This document shows, in pieces, positions 21,309 through 32,013 of a stretch of DNA of 64,000 nt. How positions within the stretch are numbered: position 1 is the first letter of the stretch; each line of letters begins with the position of its first letter. The DNA is taken from positions 8,866,001 to 8,930,000 of the forward strand of contig NC_066296.1 in assembly GCF_905404315.1 (NCBI RefSeq), in the 5' to 3' direction. The position numbers and the translations under genes were made by a program. The stretch comes from Leptidea sinapis (Eukaryota; Arthropoda; Insecta; Lepidoptera; Pieridae). The notes beneath the pieces were generated by a model. The model saw nothing but the letters and a program-made list of their open reading frames with translations. It did not search any database and was not told where the DNA came from.

Positions 21309-22195
21309 GCAGGAGAGAGCTATTCGCGCTATTTATAACCTAGTCCGAAAGAATCGTTAAGAGAAAAAATTAAAGAAATAAACATTTTAACTGTTACATC
21401 TCAATATATTCTTGATAATTCATAAGTGCTGGAGACGCCTCCTAAAGATCCCGTGGACGGCATTTCACACCAATGTATCTATCCTCAAAGAGCTTCGTAT
21501 TAAAGACAGACTATCGTCAATTGTGCAACTAAGAATACTGAAGTTCTTTGGTCACGTCTCTAGAAATGAGAACTCGATGGAGAGACTGGTAGTTCAGGGC
21601 CAGATGGAAGGCAAGAGAGCCCGCGGTCGATCGCCAACCCGCTGGATAGACGCCATCACAAAGGCTACTGAGTCCACCATAGTCCAGTGTACTCGCAACG
21701 CCTCTAACCGCCAGAAATGGAAGCACATCGCCAGGAGATCTACCCTCAGAAAGGATGTTGACCCACCGAACACTCCACCATGTACCTCGTCAGCGCAACC
21801 ACGACCACTCTGACAAGAGTGTCCGACTAAGAAGAAGAATTCATAAGTAATAAAGTTTATAAACACATTATCAAATTGTATTACAAATTTTATTAAGAAA
21901 CTGTGATAATCAAAATATAAAACAATTGGAAACGAAATTCAAAAGTATTGTTAAAAACCATTTGTATGGCTGTAGCCTGTATGACTTTCTTAGTGATACA
22001 ACAGACTGGGAATAGAGCGACCGCCCTCGGGCTACTTAATAATAAATTTTATTGTACGACATTATATATATTGAAACGAATTTAAAAAAACCCGCTGAGT
22101 TTCTTGCTTCCGTTCTTTTCAGGTCATAAGGTCTGAGGCATACTATTTCGAATGGGTGGTAGTTTTTGACGTTCAATAAGTGATTTGGTACACTT
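21309..22195 (+). pseudogene. LINE-D C-terminus and 3' UTR, interrupted
   Basis: Reads LREKIKEINILTVTSQYILD (to 21417), is interrupted by an RTE-type fragment, and resumes at 21838. The C-terminal LYDFLSDTTDWE and rERPPSGYL region lies near 21975-22030. The 3' UTR follows, with gagtttcttgc and gaatgggtggtagtttttga. Removing the insert restores the family order. Confidence 0.75.
21428..21837 (+). mobile_element. RTE-type LINE fragment nested in LINE-D
   Basis: 5'-truncated insertion of about 410 bp flanked by an 11-bp duplication aattcataagt (21417-21427 and 21838-21848). It carries an open frame (21412-21813, 133 codons counting some upstream) reading RLLKIPWTAFHTNVSILKEL, then LRILKFFGHVSRNENSMERL, KRARGRSPTRWIDAITKATE and NRQKWKHIARR. 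This is the post-RT C-terminal domain of an RTE/BovB-like element. It ends in an AAG-rich tail. Confidence 0.85.
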
Positions 22196-22204
22196 GGCCC
22201 GTGG

Positions 22205-22400
22205 AGCCCAGAGGCGCGGAGAATGTTCAAAATATTATCTTCGCGCCTCAACAAGGCTACTGGAAACCCAAGCGCTAGCAGCTATTTCGGTCAACGGATC
22301 AGCCTAGCTATCCAACGTGGAAATGCTGCTGGTATTCTTGGTACGATTCCCCGTAGTAGTGATAGTTTAAATTTAATGTAATCATAGAATTGTAAATATA
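22205..22400 (+). pseudogene. LINE C-terminal end (QRGNAAGILG family)
   Basis: Reads SRLNKATGNPSASSYFGQRI, then SLAIQRGNAAGILGTIPRSS, ending at a stop near 22378. The same coding end occurs on the minus strand at 30.76-30.88 kb, so this is a repeated element. I remember such ends in lepidopteran LINE proteins but cannot name the family. Confidence 0.5.
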
Positions 22401-22840
22401 GATAAAAGATTTGTTTTGTTTGTATAAATATTATAATATAATATTAATAGATTTTAAATTTGAATGGTGATATTACGAAAATATTAAGAATCTCAACGTG
22501 AAAAATAATAAATAAAATTAAACCTATTTTTTTTAAAGAGCCAGTAATTTGAAACCTCCCTGCGAGACACCTGTGTATAGCGCGACTATTCAACTTCTAT
22601 TACTGAGTATTACATTTGGATATCTATGTCCGTGACCAAGTTCACTATAAAATCAAGGGTGTATTGGGAAAATAGAGAAATTATATTAATTTTAAATAAT
22701 AAATGCTGAAAACGTTAGAATTACATAAAATTTATTCCTTTTTAACTAGTGTTATAATGATATTAAGTTACACTTTCGTTAGATAATATGATACTATTTA
22801 GATATTGTTAATGAGTTTGGAGCTGTTAATTATATTACAT
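22401..22840. other. No gene recognised
   Basis: AT-rich, no ORF or repeat match. Confidence 0.4.
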
Positions 22841-22844
22841 TATA

Positions 22845-23140
22845 ATACTAACTGTTTCCCGCGACTTGTCAGTATTTACCAGTGTATAAACTATATTAAT
22901 TGATGTTTCAAAGTTACCTACATACATATAATTTAAAAAACAATCAAATATCTCTTATCCTCAGGGCAGTGTTCGCAAAAACCCGCCTAACACGAAAAAT
23001 ACTTTAATTTTTAAGGTTAATATATACCATATGACATTTACAAAAAAATGTGGCTTTCTATTGGTAACAGAATTTTGAAAAATCGGTTCAGTAGATCCAT
23101 GGATGAACCTCACAAATATAACCTCTTTACTATATAAGTA
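22845..23140 (-). mobile_element. Helitron-like fragment
   Basis: Starts ctaactgtttcccgcgactt (inverse of a Helitron-type 3' end) and ends cctctttactatataagt. The interior includes aaaaatcggttcagtagatc. This layout is common to lepidopteran non-autonomous Helitrons, from memory. Confidence 0.5.
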
Positions 23141-23406
23141 ACTACCTATTTATATATATCAAATCAAGTCAGAAATATTTTATTTTGTATTTAAATTGCA
23201 TTACACTTGAAATATGTAATTTTTTCATACAGCTCATTCGGAAAGCATATTTCCTTAGAGAAGAACGAGCAAGAAACTCTGAGGTTGCTCTTTTCAAAAC
23301 AGAATGGTATGACATTTAAATTTACAAATCATTACAATTACAATATATGGAAAGTGATGCAACAAAAATACTCAAACGTCAATTACTAAATGCCTTACAC
23401 GAGTTA

Positions 23407-23700
23407 GTAATAATAATAATAATATTGACAATATTGACACACTTTCACACAAATTATCTTGCCCCAAGTTAAGCATATATAGCCTGTGTTATGGGTTACA
23501 AGACAATGATATATTTAATACAATATACTTACTTAAACATACATAAATTCATATAAACGTAAATAAATACATTTAAACATCCATGACTCGGAAAAAAACA
23601 TCCATATTCATCATATAAATGCTTGCACCTACCGGGATTCGAACCCGGGAACTCTAGCTTAGTAGGTAGGATCACTAACCACTCGGCTATACAGGTCGTC
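23407..23700 (-). mobile_element. SINE-D, near full length
   Basis: Read in reverse: a tRNA-like head with an A-box-like tagccgagtggttagtgatc and a B box gggttcgaatcccggtaggt. The body follows (tttccgagtcatggatgttt, ggcaagataatttg), then an ATT tail. About 290 bp. RNA polymerase III boxes and the tail fit a tRNA-derived SINE. It may be the family called Metulj in Heliconius, but that name is from memory only. Confidence 0.75.
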
Positions 23701-23869
23701 TATACAGTAAAAAAAATGTAAATTAATAAGTAAAAACATAGTTATAGTTATTGAGTACATACATATACTCCAATACAGTAGATGTATCAATCAACACATA
23801 CCGTAAATTAAATAAAGGCATTATGCAAGCATTTTGTTAGCTATTACACATATAAAAAAACAGCCAAGT

Positions 23870-24445
23870 GCCTGTCAGACTCGTCCATAAAAAGTTTCGT
23901 AGCATCAAGAAACATTATAAAAGTTCTTGTAGTTCGTTGTAACTTTGATCGATGTTTTCATAATAGTGTATTTTAATCAATTAAGTTATTGACAATACGA
24001 TTTATGACGTATTAAAAAACGCTACTTACTAGATCTCGTTCAAACGAATTTACGAAACTTCTAGTTTGCATGGTATGTACATCATATTATATTTTTATAG
24101 TTTTATCATTCTTATTTCTGAAGTTACAGGTGGGGGCACATTTTACCACTTTGGAAGTGTCTCTCGCGCAAACTATTCTGTTTTAAAAAAATATATTAGA
24201 AACCTCAATATCATTTTGGAAGACCTATCAATAGAATGAGAAATTTATTGTTTTTCTTTCTATTTTTATGTGAAAATCTTAATGCGGTTCACAGAATACA
24301 TCTACTTCCAAGTCCAACAGCATAGTTCTTATAGTTTAGTTTCGGAAGAAAGTGGCTGTCACATATAGACGGACAGACAGATAGGTATGACCAATCTACA
24401 AGGGTTCCGTTGTTTGCCGTTTGGCTACGGAACTCTAAAAACGCT
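23870..24445 (+). repeat. Dispersed lepidopteran repeat
   Basis: Contains accactttggaagtgtctct, cgcgcaaactattctg, gaaaatcttaatgcggttca, and ends with gtttggctacggaactctaa after a gacggacagacag stretch. I remember this combination as an abundant moth/butterfly repeat. Present once here; no coding frame. Confidence 0.45.
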
Positions 24446-24661
24446 GGTCAGGAAGCTATGTCACTATATATAAATACATTATGTTTTGTACAGGTGAGGT
24501 TGATTTATTATCTAATCTTTAATTTCTAGTGTATCTTTAATCCATAATAAATTTAATAAATTAGTTTTAAACTGACCAATATATTTTACTGCGGTTATAT
24601 TCTCACTGTCCATGGATATCATGTTCATGTCCAGCTTCCGTAGGAACCGCTATTCTACACT

Positions 24662-24960
24662 CTATCGTAACGGTATTAGATTCATTATTGAAGTGTCAAG
24701 AATATTGGCCTGAAATAGTGCATTCGTATTCGGACTGCTTCCGCCATTAGTTTTAATAACCGCCGATTTCCTCACAGGACATTCGTATTTATAGCAATAG
24801 CTACCTCTGCCGCATAAAGTCTGATATCGCTTGGCAGTTTCCCAAGCGAAGGTAATAACTAGAGATTCACTTTTGAATATATGCGTTGTAGTTCCCGCTT
24901 TTGGTTCCGTATTCAAATGTGGAACTAACTTTCTAGCTTCTAACTAATCTCTACGTCTGT
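24662..24960 (-). pseudogene. Duplicated cysteine-containing ORF module, copy 1
   Basis: An 84-codon open frame (24662-24916) reading FAWETAKRYQTLCGRGSYCY, KYECPVRKSAVIKTNGGSSP and NTNALFQ. A second copy at 35.9 kb aligns gap-free over about 50 codons in the same frame but has two stops. I do not recognise the protein. It could be a repeated-element ORF or an exon of a host gene family. The homology continues past the ORF into gtctgtc-rich sequence. Confidence 0.4.
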
Positions 24961-25020
24961 CCGTCTGTCTGTCTATCACCAGATTATATCTCAACACCGC
25001 AATTCCTAGACAATGAAATT

Positions 25021-25130
25021 ATAACAGAATGAAGTCAAATTCAAATAAACTTTATTCAATAAGACTTAAATTAAGTGCTATTGAATCGTGTTACGTGTAT
25101 TGCAAAGACTTAGATTAGTATATTCTATAG
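25021..25130 (-). repeat. LINE 3' tail fragment
   Basis: gtcaaattcaaataaacttt and attcaataagacttaaattaag are the reverse of a common LINE 3' end. No coding part is attached. Confidence 0.4.
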
Positions 25131-25189
25131 ACTACTAGACAACCCGATAATTTGTGATCAATTTTGATTCATCAATGTGTGCGTTAGCA

Positions 25190-26260
25190 TTTTTTGTCGG
25201 CGGCGCTAGGCACTTGAGCAGATTGCTGAAGAACTAAGCCTATTCGCCAATAATGCAAAATGGAGGCCCCAGTGCAATGTAGAATCAAGAGTAATGCCAA
25301 TAAATATTGCTATTTTATATATATTTTAATCTGCTGATTCCACCGGTTTTTAACCACCTCTCCATTTAATACAACATTCGCATCTAAATTTTCGAAATTT
25401 GACGTGGTAAATTTAATATATTTATTTTAATGACTATGGTTTATTGCACTAAATCAGTCAGATTGAGCATTGTATACTTAGTCATATAAAACTTGGTTTC
25501 TTTTCAATTTGAATATGAGTGAAGTGTCAATAATACTACATTGTGTTTTTTCTCTACATTGTTAGCTATTTTTGTATAAAGTAGGAAGAGGAACGGTCCC
25601 AGAATCAACCCTTGTGGTACCCCCTTACCCATACCGAGAGGAGTCCAAGAAGATCCCTTGCCATTCACATTGTCCTTCTGATTTCTATTATATTAATAAG
25701 AGATCAGAAGATCCAGCGGAGATAGTTTTATACCAATGTGAGCTAGCTTCCTGGCCAGCGTTGAATGTTGAACACAATCGAAAGCCTTAGATAAATTACA
25801 GATACCAAGTGCTTTCTGTGATTTCTCCCAGGCCTGAAAGATATTCCTGACAAGTTCAATACCTGCATCCTTAGTTGAGCGTTACCTTGTAAAGCAAAAT
25901 TGTTTTATATGAAGTAACTTATTAGTGTTAAAGTGAGTAAGCATTAGGTTTAAAATTATTTTTTCAAAGATTTTTGTATTGATTATTATAAGAGTTGCGG
26001 TCTTTTTCTTTTCCAGATTCCCAGTTAATAACATTCCAAGTCAAATTTACTTTATTTGATGCAATTTTTATTATTTTTCTAATATAGACACTAGACTTTG
26101 CAATAGAATACACATGTTTAAATAATTTAGAGTATTTTTTAACATACGCGATAACAGATGCGATCAAGATATTTATTATGATACTGATCCTAGGAATGCC
26201 ACCCGTTGTCCAATCATTAAATGACAAGAGACCACCTAAGTTCGAAGTAAATGGAGCAGC
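25190..26260 (-). pseudogene. LINE reverse transcriptase relic
   Basis: On the minus strand, in element order: the linker KKYSKLFKHVYSIAKSSVYI and KVNLTWNVINWESGK (25964-26227, 87 open codons); then FNIQRWPGS and the RT motif GLILGPFLFLLY (near 25590); then the thumb FIGITLDSTLHWG (near 25290) and NRLSSSAICSS. The region holding the F/YADD active site is largely missing or scrambled, so it is inactive. Family close to LINE-C/LINE-D. Confidence 0.7.
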
Positions 26261-26636
26261 AAACTCTGTTTTTGATTATTTTAAATAACATACAGTACAT
26301 CTCAAATAGAGATTTGAGAGTTTTACCGAAACATTACCTCTATATATCTCCATTCGCCTATTATTCACCGGAACAAACAGAAACTTTAAATTCTAGCAAT
26401 GCAATGCGAAGGGCATAGCTCTATACTAATAGGAGAATTTCGTGGATGTTTTGCTACTTCTACTCATAAAAAATACAGCCTGAGTTAGCGGGGGGTACAC
26501 CACATTATATCCTTCCTTCCTTGTTAGTCCCAGAAAACGCTAGTAAAATTTCATACAATCACAACCGCGGGCAGTCTACCCAAAATACATCTACTCGCGT
26601 CTACATCTGCTAAATTAATATATGGTGAAAATAGTT

Positions 26637-26855
26637 TGTATTAGTACACGTAAACGTTAAACAAAAGCTTCAACAATCTCTTTTATAGCCCGGTTTTATG
26701 TGCCTCGTAAACCTACGAGTGTTTGTACAACAATAACGAAATATGAAGTTCCGACGAATAAAGACATTATGTCACAAGTGGTTTATTGCGTTTACCGCGG
26801 AAGTTTTGAATGGAATTGCCCTTAAGTTTGCTTAGAATTTGGACGAGTATATTCT
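26637..26855. repeat. Dispersed repeat R26, copy 1
   Basis: About 170-220 bp highly similar to 44284-44505 in the same orientation. Shared blocks include cgtaaacgttaaacaaaagc, tttatgtgcctcgtaaacc, caataacgaaatatgaagtt and gacgaataaagacattatgt. An aataaa signal lies inside, so an LTR fragment is one possibility. No ends defined. Confidence 0.6.
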
Positions 26856-26859
26856 CTAT

Positions 26860-27600
26860 AGCTACATTATTATTTGATGACTTCATGTGTGGCTGGACCT
26901 ACGCTTTGTAAAACGCGAATGTGGACCGCCTTAAAGTATTGCCTTGCTTGCAATTAAGTGGATTCAAATAAAAATTCTTTAATTTAATACTGCTTTTTCA
27001 GCACTGCAAGCTCCTCAGTATACACTGTGTCAGATACTGCCTAGCCAGTAAACAGCTACTCGTACTCGGCTTGCCTGTTCTGGCTACACGATACATAGTA
27101 GCTGCTCTACAGTCATGCGAGTTCGAGATGTCAATTCAAATTGTCTTAATTATTAAAGAGAGAGAAAAGGGTTTGGGTTATGGAGAGAGCACAAAGAGAA
27201 CTATTTGTACACTCAACTCTCTAGTTGGCACTGGTGAGCTTCTATCGAACGAGTCCAAATAATGTGAGAGATGACAAAGCTGCTGATGTGCAAGTAGCTA
27301 CCGGGCGAAAAGCCGAGTGAAAGCAAAACATTTGAGGTAACTCGCTTGCGAGCCCAGCCACCCTTCCAACACCCCTTTCCCATGGCAGAAGTTCTGCGGG
27401 AACGGTTTTAACTGAATCCCGCTAAAACAACTGATGTGTTCACACACAGTAGTTTGATTCCTCTTTTTTGCGGTAGAGCAACCAGTGGCATTTTTTGGCC
27501 AGATTAAAACAAAAATTCAGACGTGATATTTATTCAAACAAAACAAATCTTATTACTACATTTGCAATACTATGATAACATAAAATGGGCAGTAATAATA
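26860..27600. other. No gene recognised
   Basis: No supportable ORF. The stretch from about 27300 onward, richer in GC, may include 5' UTR of the LINE-A copy that follows, but I cannot set the boundary. Confidence 0.4.
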
Positions 27601-27605
27601 TGACA

Positions 27606-30600
27606 GCGGTACTAAAAAAGATCTTACCCCAGGAGGGTACCGGCTCTACCAGAGTTGGAGAATCCCTCCCTGGGCACTCTAGCTCGGGCTGCCCTTAGTA
27701 TTCTGGGGAGGGCACAGAACCGCGCATGACCAAGGACAAACGAGGCAGTATCACCACGGCACCCCGCTCCACACTCTTCGTGGACTTTTGCAATATCGGG
27801 GGAATTCACTCCAATTTAAACGCCATCCACCACCACCTTGAGACGGCGCAGCCGGCCTTGTGTTTCCTTACTGAGACGCAGATATCTCGACCTAGCGATA
27901 CGTCATATTAAACGTACCCCGGGTACAAAATTGAGCACAATTTTTTGCCTCATGCCGGGGTATGTGTGTATGTTAGGGAGGATATCTGCTGTCGCCGTCT
28001 CGGCAATTTTGAGGGTAGGGACCTGTCCATTCTCTGGCTCCGTGTAGATTTAGAGGACCGCGTCCGCATCTATGCGTGTGTCTACAGGTCCCATAGTGGT
28101 AACGCAGAAACCGATCATCTCATGGGCTGCGTTCAAGCGGCAATTGACGACGTACTTGCACAGATCCCCTCCGCTGAAATCGTAGTCTTGGGTGATTTCA
28201 ACGGGCACAATGCCGAATGGCTTGGATCACGTACCACAGACTACGCAGGGCGATCTGTGCATAATTTTGCATTGGCGTATGGTCTGTCCCAATTGGTCGA
28301 GTCGCCAACGCGGCTCCCGGATGTGGATAGCCACATGCCGTCCTTATTGGATCTTCTGCTGACTACACATCCCGATGGTTACCAGGTCTTTGTCGACGCC
28401 CCTCTCGGAACGTCCGACCATTGCCTGGTCAAGAGTGTAGTGCCTATCCGACGCCAACGTCGCAGACCACCAGCGACCCGCCGCGTTTGGCACTACAAGT
28501 CAGCAGATTGGGATAGGATGCGTTCCTTTTTTGCATCCTACCCTTGGGGTAGGGTTTGTTTCCCTTCGGATGATCCTAGTGCCTGCGCCGTTGCAGTAGC
28601 CGATGTGATACTACAGGGTATGGATATTTTTATACCAAACTCTCTAGTACCCATCGGTGGCAGATCACAGCCCTGGTTCGATGCGTCAGTTAATGCAGCA
28701 TCTGACTGCAAAAAACAGGCGTATCGAACTTGGGTTGCGGCGCTGGGCACAAAGGATCCAAACTGCACAGTTCTTAAGAGGAAATACAACCGTGCCTCCA
28801 GATTTTTTAAGCGGCAAATCGCCCGTGCGAAGTCAAAACACGTCGTCAAAATCGGCGAGCAGCTTTCCAGTTACCCGACCAGAACACGGAAGTTCTGGTC
28901 GTTGTCGAAAGCTGCTCTTGGTAACTTCAGCCAGCCGTCCATGCCGCCGTTGCACACGAGGAATGACACCCTGGCCCATACGGCAAAAGAGAAAGCCGAT
29001 CTCTTGTGCACTCTTTTCGCCTCCAACTCGACTCTTGACGACAACGGAAAAACACCGCCGACCATCCCGCGGTGTCAGAGCTCTATGCCTGAAGTACAGT
29101 TCAGACAGAAAACTGTTAGGCGAGCTCTGTTTTCGTTGGACGTCAGGAAGTCGAGCGGGCCAGATGGCATTTCTCCAATCGTGCTTAGAACGTGTGCCCC
29201 TGAGTTGACGCCTGTGCTAACGCGTTTATTCCGGCACTCTTATTCTAAAGGCGTAGTCCCTGACTCATGGAAGTCTGCCCTTGTCCATCCGATCCAAAAA
29301 AAAGGAGACAGTTCGGATCCATCCGACAAACTACGGGCCTATTGCTATTTGCTCCCTGCTCTCCATAATCATGGAGAGCATAATTAGCCATCAGCTCTTG
29401 GTATACCTAGAGGGTCACCAGTTGATCAACGACCGACAATACGGGTTTCGCCATGGTCGGTCGTCAGGTGATCTTCTGGTATACCTGACACATAGATGGG
29501 CTGCGGCTATTGAAAGCAAGGGGGAAGGCCTGGCAGTTAGCCTGGATATAGCGAAGGCCTTTGATCGTGTATGGCACAAGGCGCTCCTCTCCAAACTTCC
29601 ATCATTTGGGCTTCCCGAGAGTTTGTGCAAGTGGACCTCCAGCTTCCTCACTGGGCGTAGCATACAGGTCGAGGTCGACGGATATTGCTCGAACCCGAAG
29701 CCCGTGAATTCTGGAGTGCCCCAAGGCTGTGTGCTGTCTCCCACGCTGTTTCTTCTGCATATCAATGATCCAACAATCATTGCTATGCAGACGACAGCAC
29801 TGGTGATGCCATATACACGGGCCATGCAGGTCTCTCTCGGGAAATCAGTGCCGGGAGAACCTTGTGTCTTCTATGGAGTCCTCTCTTGAGAAGGTCGTGG
29901 AATGGGGAAAATTGAACCTTGTCCAATTTAACCCCCAGAAGACTCACGTTTGCGCGTTTACCACAAAAAAAAACCCCATTTGTCGTATCACCGCTCTTCG
30001 ACAACACGATACAAAGCCACGCCTTGTATCGGAATACTGGGTCTCGAAATCTCGAGCGATTGCCAATTTCGTGGTCATCTGGAAGGCAAAGCCAAATTGG
30101 CTTCAAAGAAACTGGGCGTCATTAATAGAGCACGGCAATACTTCAAGCCGGCCCACATACTAGCGCTCTACAAAGCGCAGGTCCGGCCACACATGGAGTA
30201 TTGCTGTCATCTCTGGTCTGGCGCACCCCAGTATCAGCTCGATCCATTTTACCGCGTGCAACGCAGAGCAGCTGGAATTGTCGGGGACCCAGTGCTCTGT
30301 GAACGGCTGGATCCCTTGGCATTGCGTAGAGACGTCGCTTCATTGTGTGTCATCTACCGCATTTATCACGGGGAGTGTTCCGAAGAGCTGTTTAACCTGA
30401 TTCCTGCCGCCGAATTCCTACTTCGCACGACACGCCACAAGTTAGGATATCATCCTCACCATCTGGATGTGTGGCGGTCCTCCACAGTGCGGTTTTCAAG
30501 GAGCTTTCTTCCACGTACTACAAAGCTGTGGAATGAGCGTCCTTGTGCGGTGTTTCAGGGACGATACGACATGGGTACCTTCAAAAAAAGCGCGTACACC

Positions 30601-30724
30601 TTCCTTAAAGGCCGGCAACGCTCCTGTGATTCCTCTGGTGTTGCAAGAGATTGTGGGCGGCGGTGATCACTTAACAACAGGTGACCCGTACGCTCGTTTG
30701 TCCTCCTATTCCATAAAAAAAAAT
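27606..30724 (+). mobile_element. LINE-A copy 2, longest copy
   Basis: Jockey-group LINE with endonuclease, RT and 3' end, finishing at cctattccat plus A9. It begins before the ORF2 start in GC-rich sequence. No ORF1 (gag) was recognised upstream, so it is probably 5'-truncated or ORF1-less. Compared with copy 1 it has more frame damage. Confidence 0.85.
27726..30666 (+). pseudogene. LINE-A ORF2, endonuclease and RT, multiply broken
   Basis: The frame opens at 27726 with an N-terminal endonuclease (LFVDFCNIGGIHSNLNAIHH, catalytic FLTET). A TAA at 27909-27911 is the only stop before 29387. Endonuclease motifs GDFNGHN (28191) and TSDH (near 28412) are intact. A roughly 4-bp insertion near 29320, beside the KKGDSSDP motif, shifts the frame. 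The next segment (29281-29889) holds DIAKAFDRVWH and SGVPQGCVLSPTLF. A deletion of about 14 bp near 29770 leaves YADD (29784-29795) out of frame. A further deletion follows near 29848. The C-terminus is open at 29950-30666, with NRARQYFKPAHILALYKAQV, PHMEYCCHLWSGAPQ and WNERPCAVF. Confidence 0.87.
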
Positions 30725-30759
30725 TGAAACTATCATTACGGGGAAGCGTAGCTAGAATA

Positions 30760-30885
30760 CTGGGAGCATTTCCACGTTGGATAGCAGGCTGATCCGTTGA
30801 CCGAAATAGCTACCAGCGCTAGGGTTGCCAGTAGCCCTATTGAGGCGAGAAGATAGTACTTACTTTGTACATTCTTTGCAGATCT
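30760..30885 (-). pseudogene. LINE C-terminal end (QRGNAA family), short
   Basis: Reverse complement reads SRLNRATGNPSAGSYFGQRI, then breaks. Homologous to 22.24-22.35 kb. Confidence 0.5.
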
Positions 30886-31079
30886 GAGCCCTACGGGCCA
30901 ACTAGCTCAACACCAAACGGCACTAAGATGTAAGACTTATTGATACCGATACATTTGCACCGCTTGCTGTCTTCTGCATTCGAAGCAGCAGCCCCAGTAC
31001 CAACTTGGACATGAGAAGAACCAGAGTCCCTGAACAACGCCTTTCCCCGTGCCCAACTTACTTACTTATTTCGCGTGCG

Positions 31080-31320
31080 ATCGCCCGGGCCGCCGGACCG
31101 ACTAGATAACTGGTTTTGTTTGTTTATAATCCAATTCACTTGAGTCAACAACTTCCTTACTTTTAGTTTTTAATATTGTTTTGTATAACTTGCAATGAGC
31201 GATTCTCTCCTAACACAGATTATCTAAATCTACCAGGAGAGTTTCATATGTGATTGTAAATGACTGTGTACAAATAAAGAAATTTTGAATTGAATTTGAA
31301 TTTGAATTGAATTTGAAGCC
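31080..31320 (+). repeat. LINE-like 3' UTR with hairpin and tail
   Basis: Has a stem formed by ctctcct (31205-31211) and aggagag (31238-31244), then gtgtacaaataaagaaattt and a ttgaattgaatttgaa tail. This looks like the 3' end of a LINE, but no adjacent coding part in the same orientation was recognised. Confidence 0.4.
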
Positions 31321-31756
31321 ACCCGAGTCATTCCATCAGTGGTATTGGTATGGAAACAACAACCGAAATTGGGTATCTTTCGTTATCTCATAGGAGAAAA
31401 TGATTTTAAGTTTTAAGCCAAAAAACGGTGTGCAGGAAGCTGGTGGAAATTTTTACATAAAATTTAACGTGTAATTAAACTGAATCCTGCTGTTAACTGG
31501 ACATTGTCACCCTGTTTGTCGGAGCAAAACCGAATGCGAAATTCGGAATGATCAGTTTTTTGCAGATCCTGCGTAAAACTGTACCTGCAAAAAATGGGAT
31601 ATTGCCGTGTGAAAGGGCTGTAAGTTACGTCAAATCAGTGCGAGTTACTGCTGTGCAGTTACTTGGCAGGCTGAATCGTACGCCAGGTCGCACTGAGCAA
31701 ACTTGCATTAAGTGCCAAAAATAAGAAAACTTCTACCAAAGAATTTGACCTGGACG
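31321..31756. other. No gene recognised
   Basis: No ORF or repeat recognised. Composition is less AT-rich than the surroundings. Confidence 0.4.
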
Positions 31757-32013
31757 GATCTGGATGTGTGGCGGTCCTCCACTGTGCGCTTTTCAAGGAG
31801 CTTTCTTCCACGTACTACAAAGCTGTGGAATGAGCTATCTTGCGCGGTGTTTAAGGGACGATACGACATGGGTACTTTCAAAAAAAGTGCGTACACCTTC
31901 CTTATAGGCCGGCAACGCTCTATGATTCCTCTGGTGTTGCATGAGAATATGGGGGCGGTGATCACTTAACCCCAGTTACTTCTTACGGTCGTTTGTCCCC
32001 ATTTCCATAATAA
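31757..32013 (+). mobile_element. LINE-A 3'-end fragment
   Basis: Starts ctggatgtgtggcggtcc and runs through the C-terminal RSFLPRTTKLWNELSCAVF coding end to gtccccatttccataat. 85 codons stay open but the product is only the C-terminal tail. Confidence 0.85.

Noticed and set aside
24100..24445. Possible regulatory or exon sequence because of its ordered composition
   Set aside because: Matches a very common lepidopteran repeat from memory (gtttggctacggaac end) and has no open frame.
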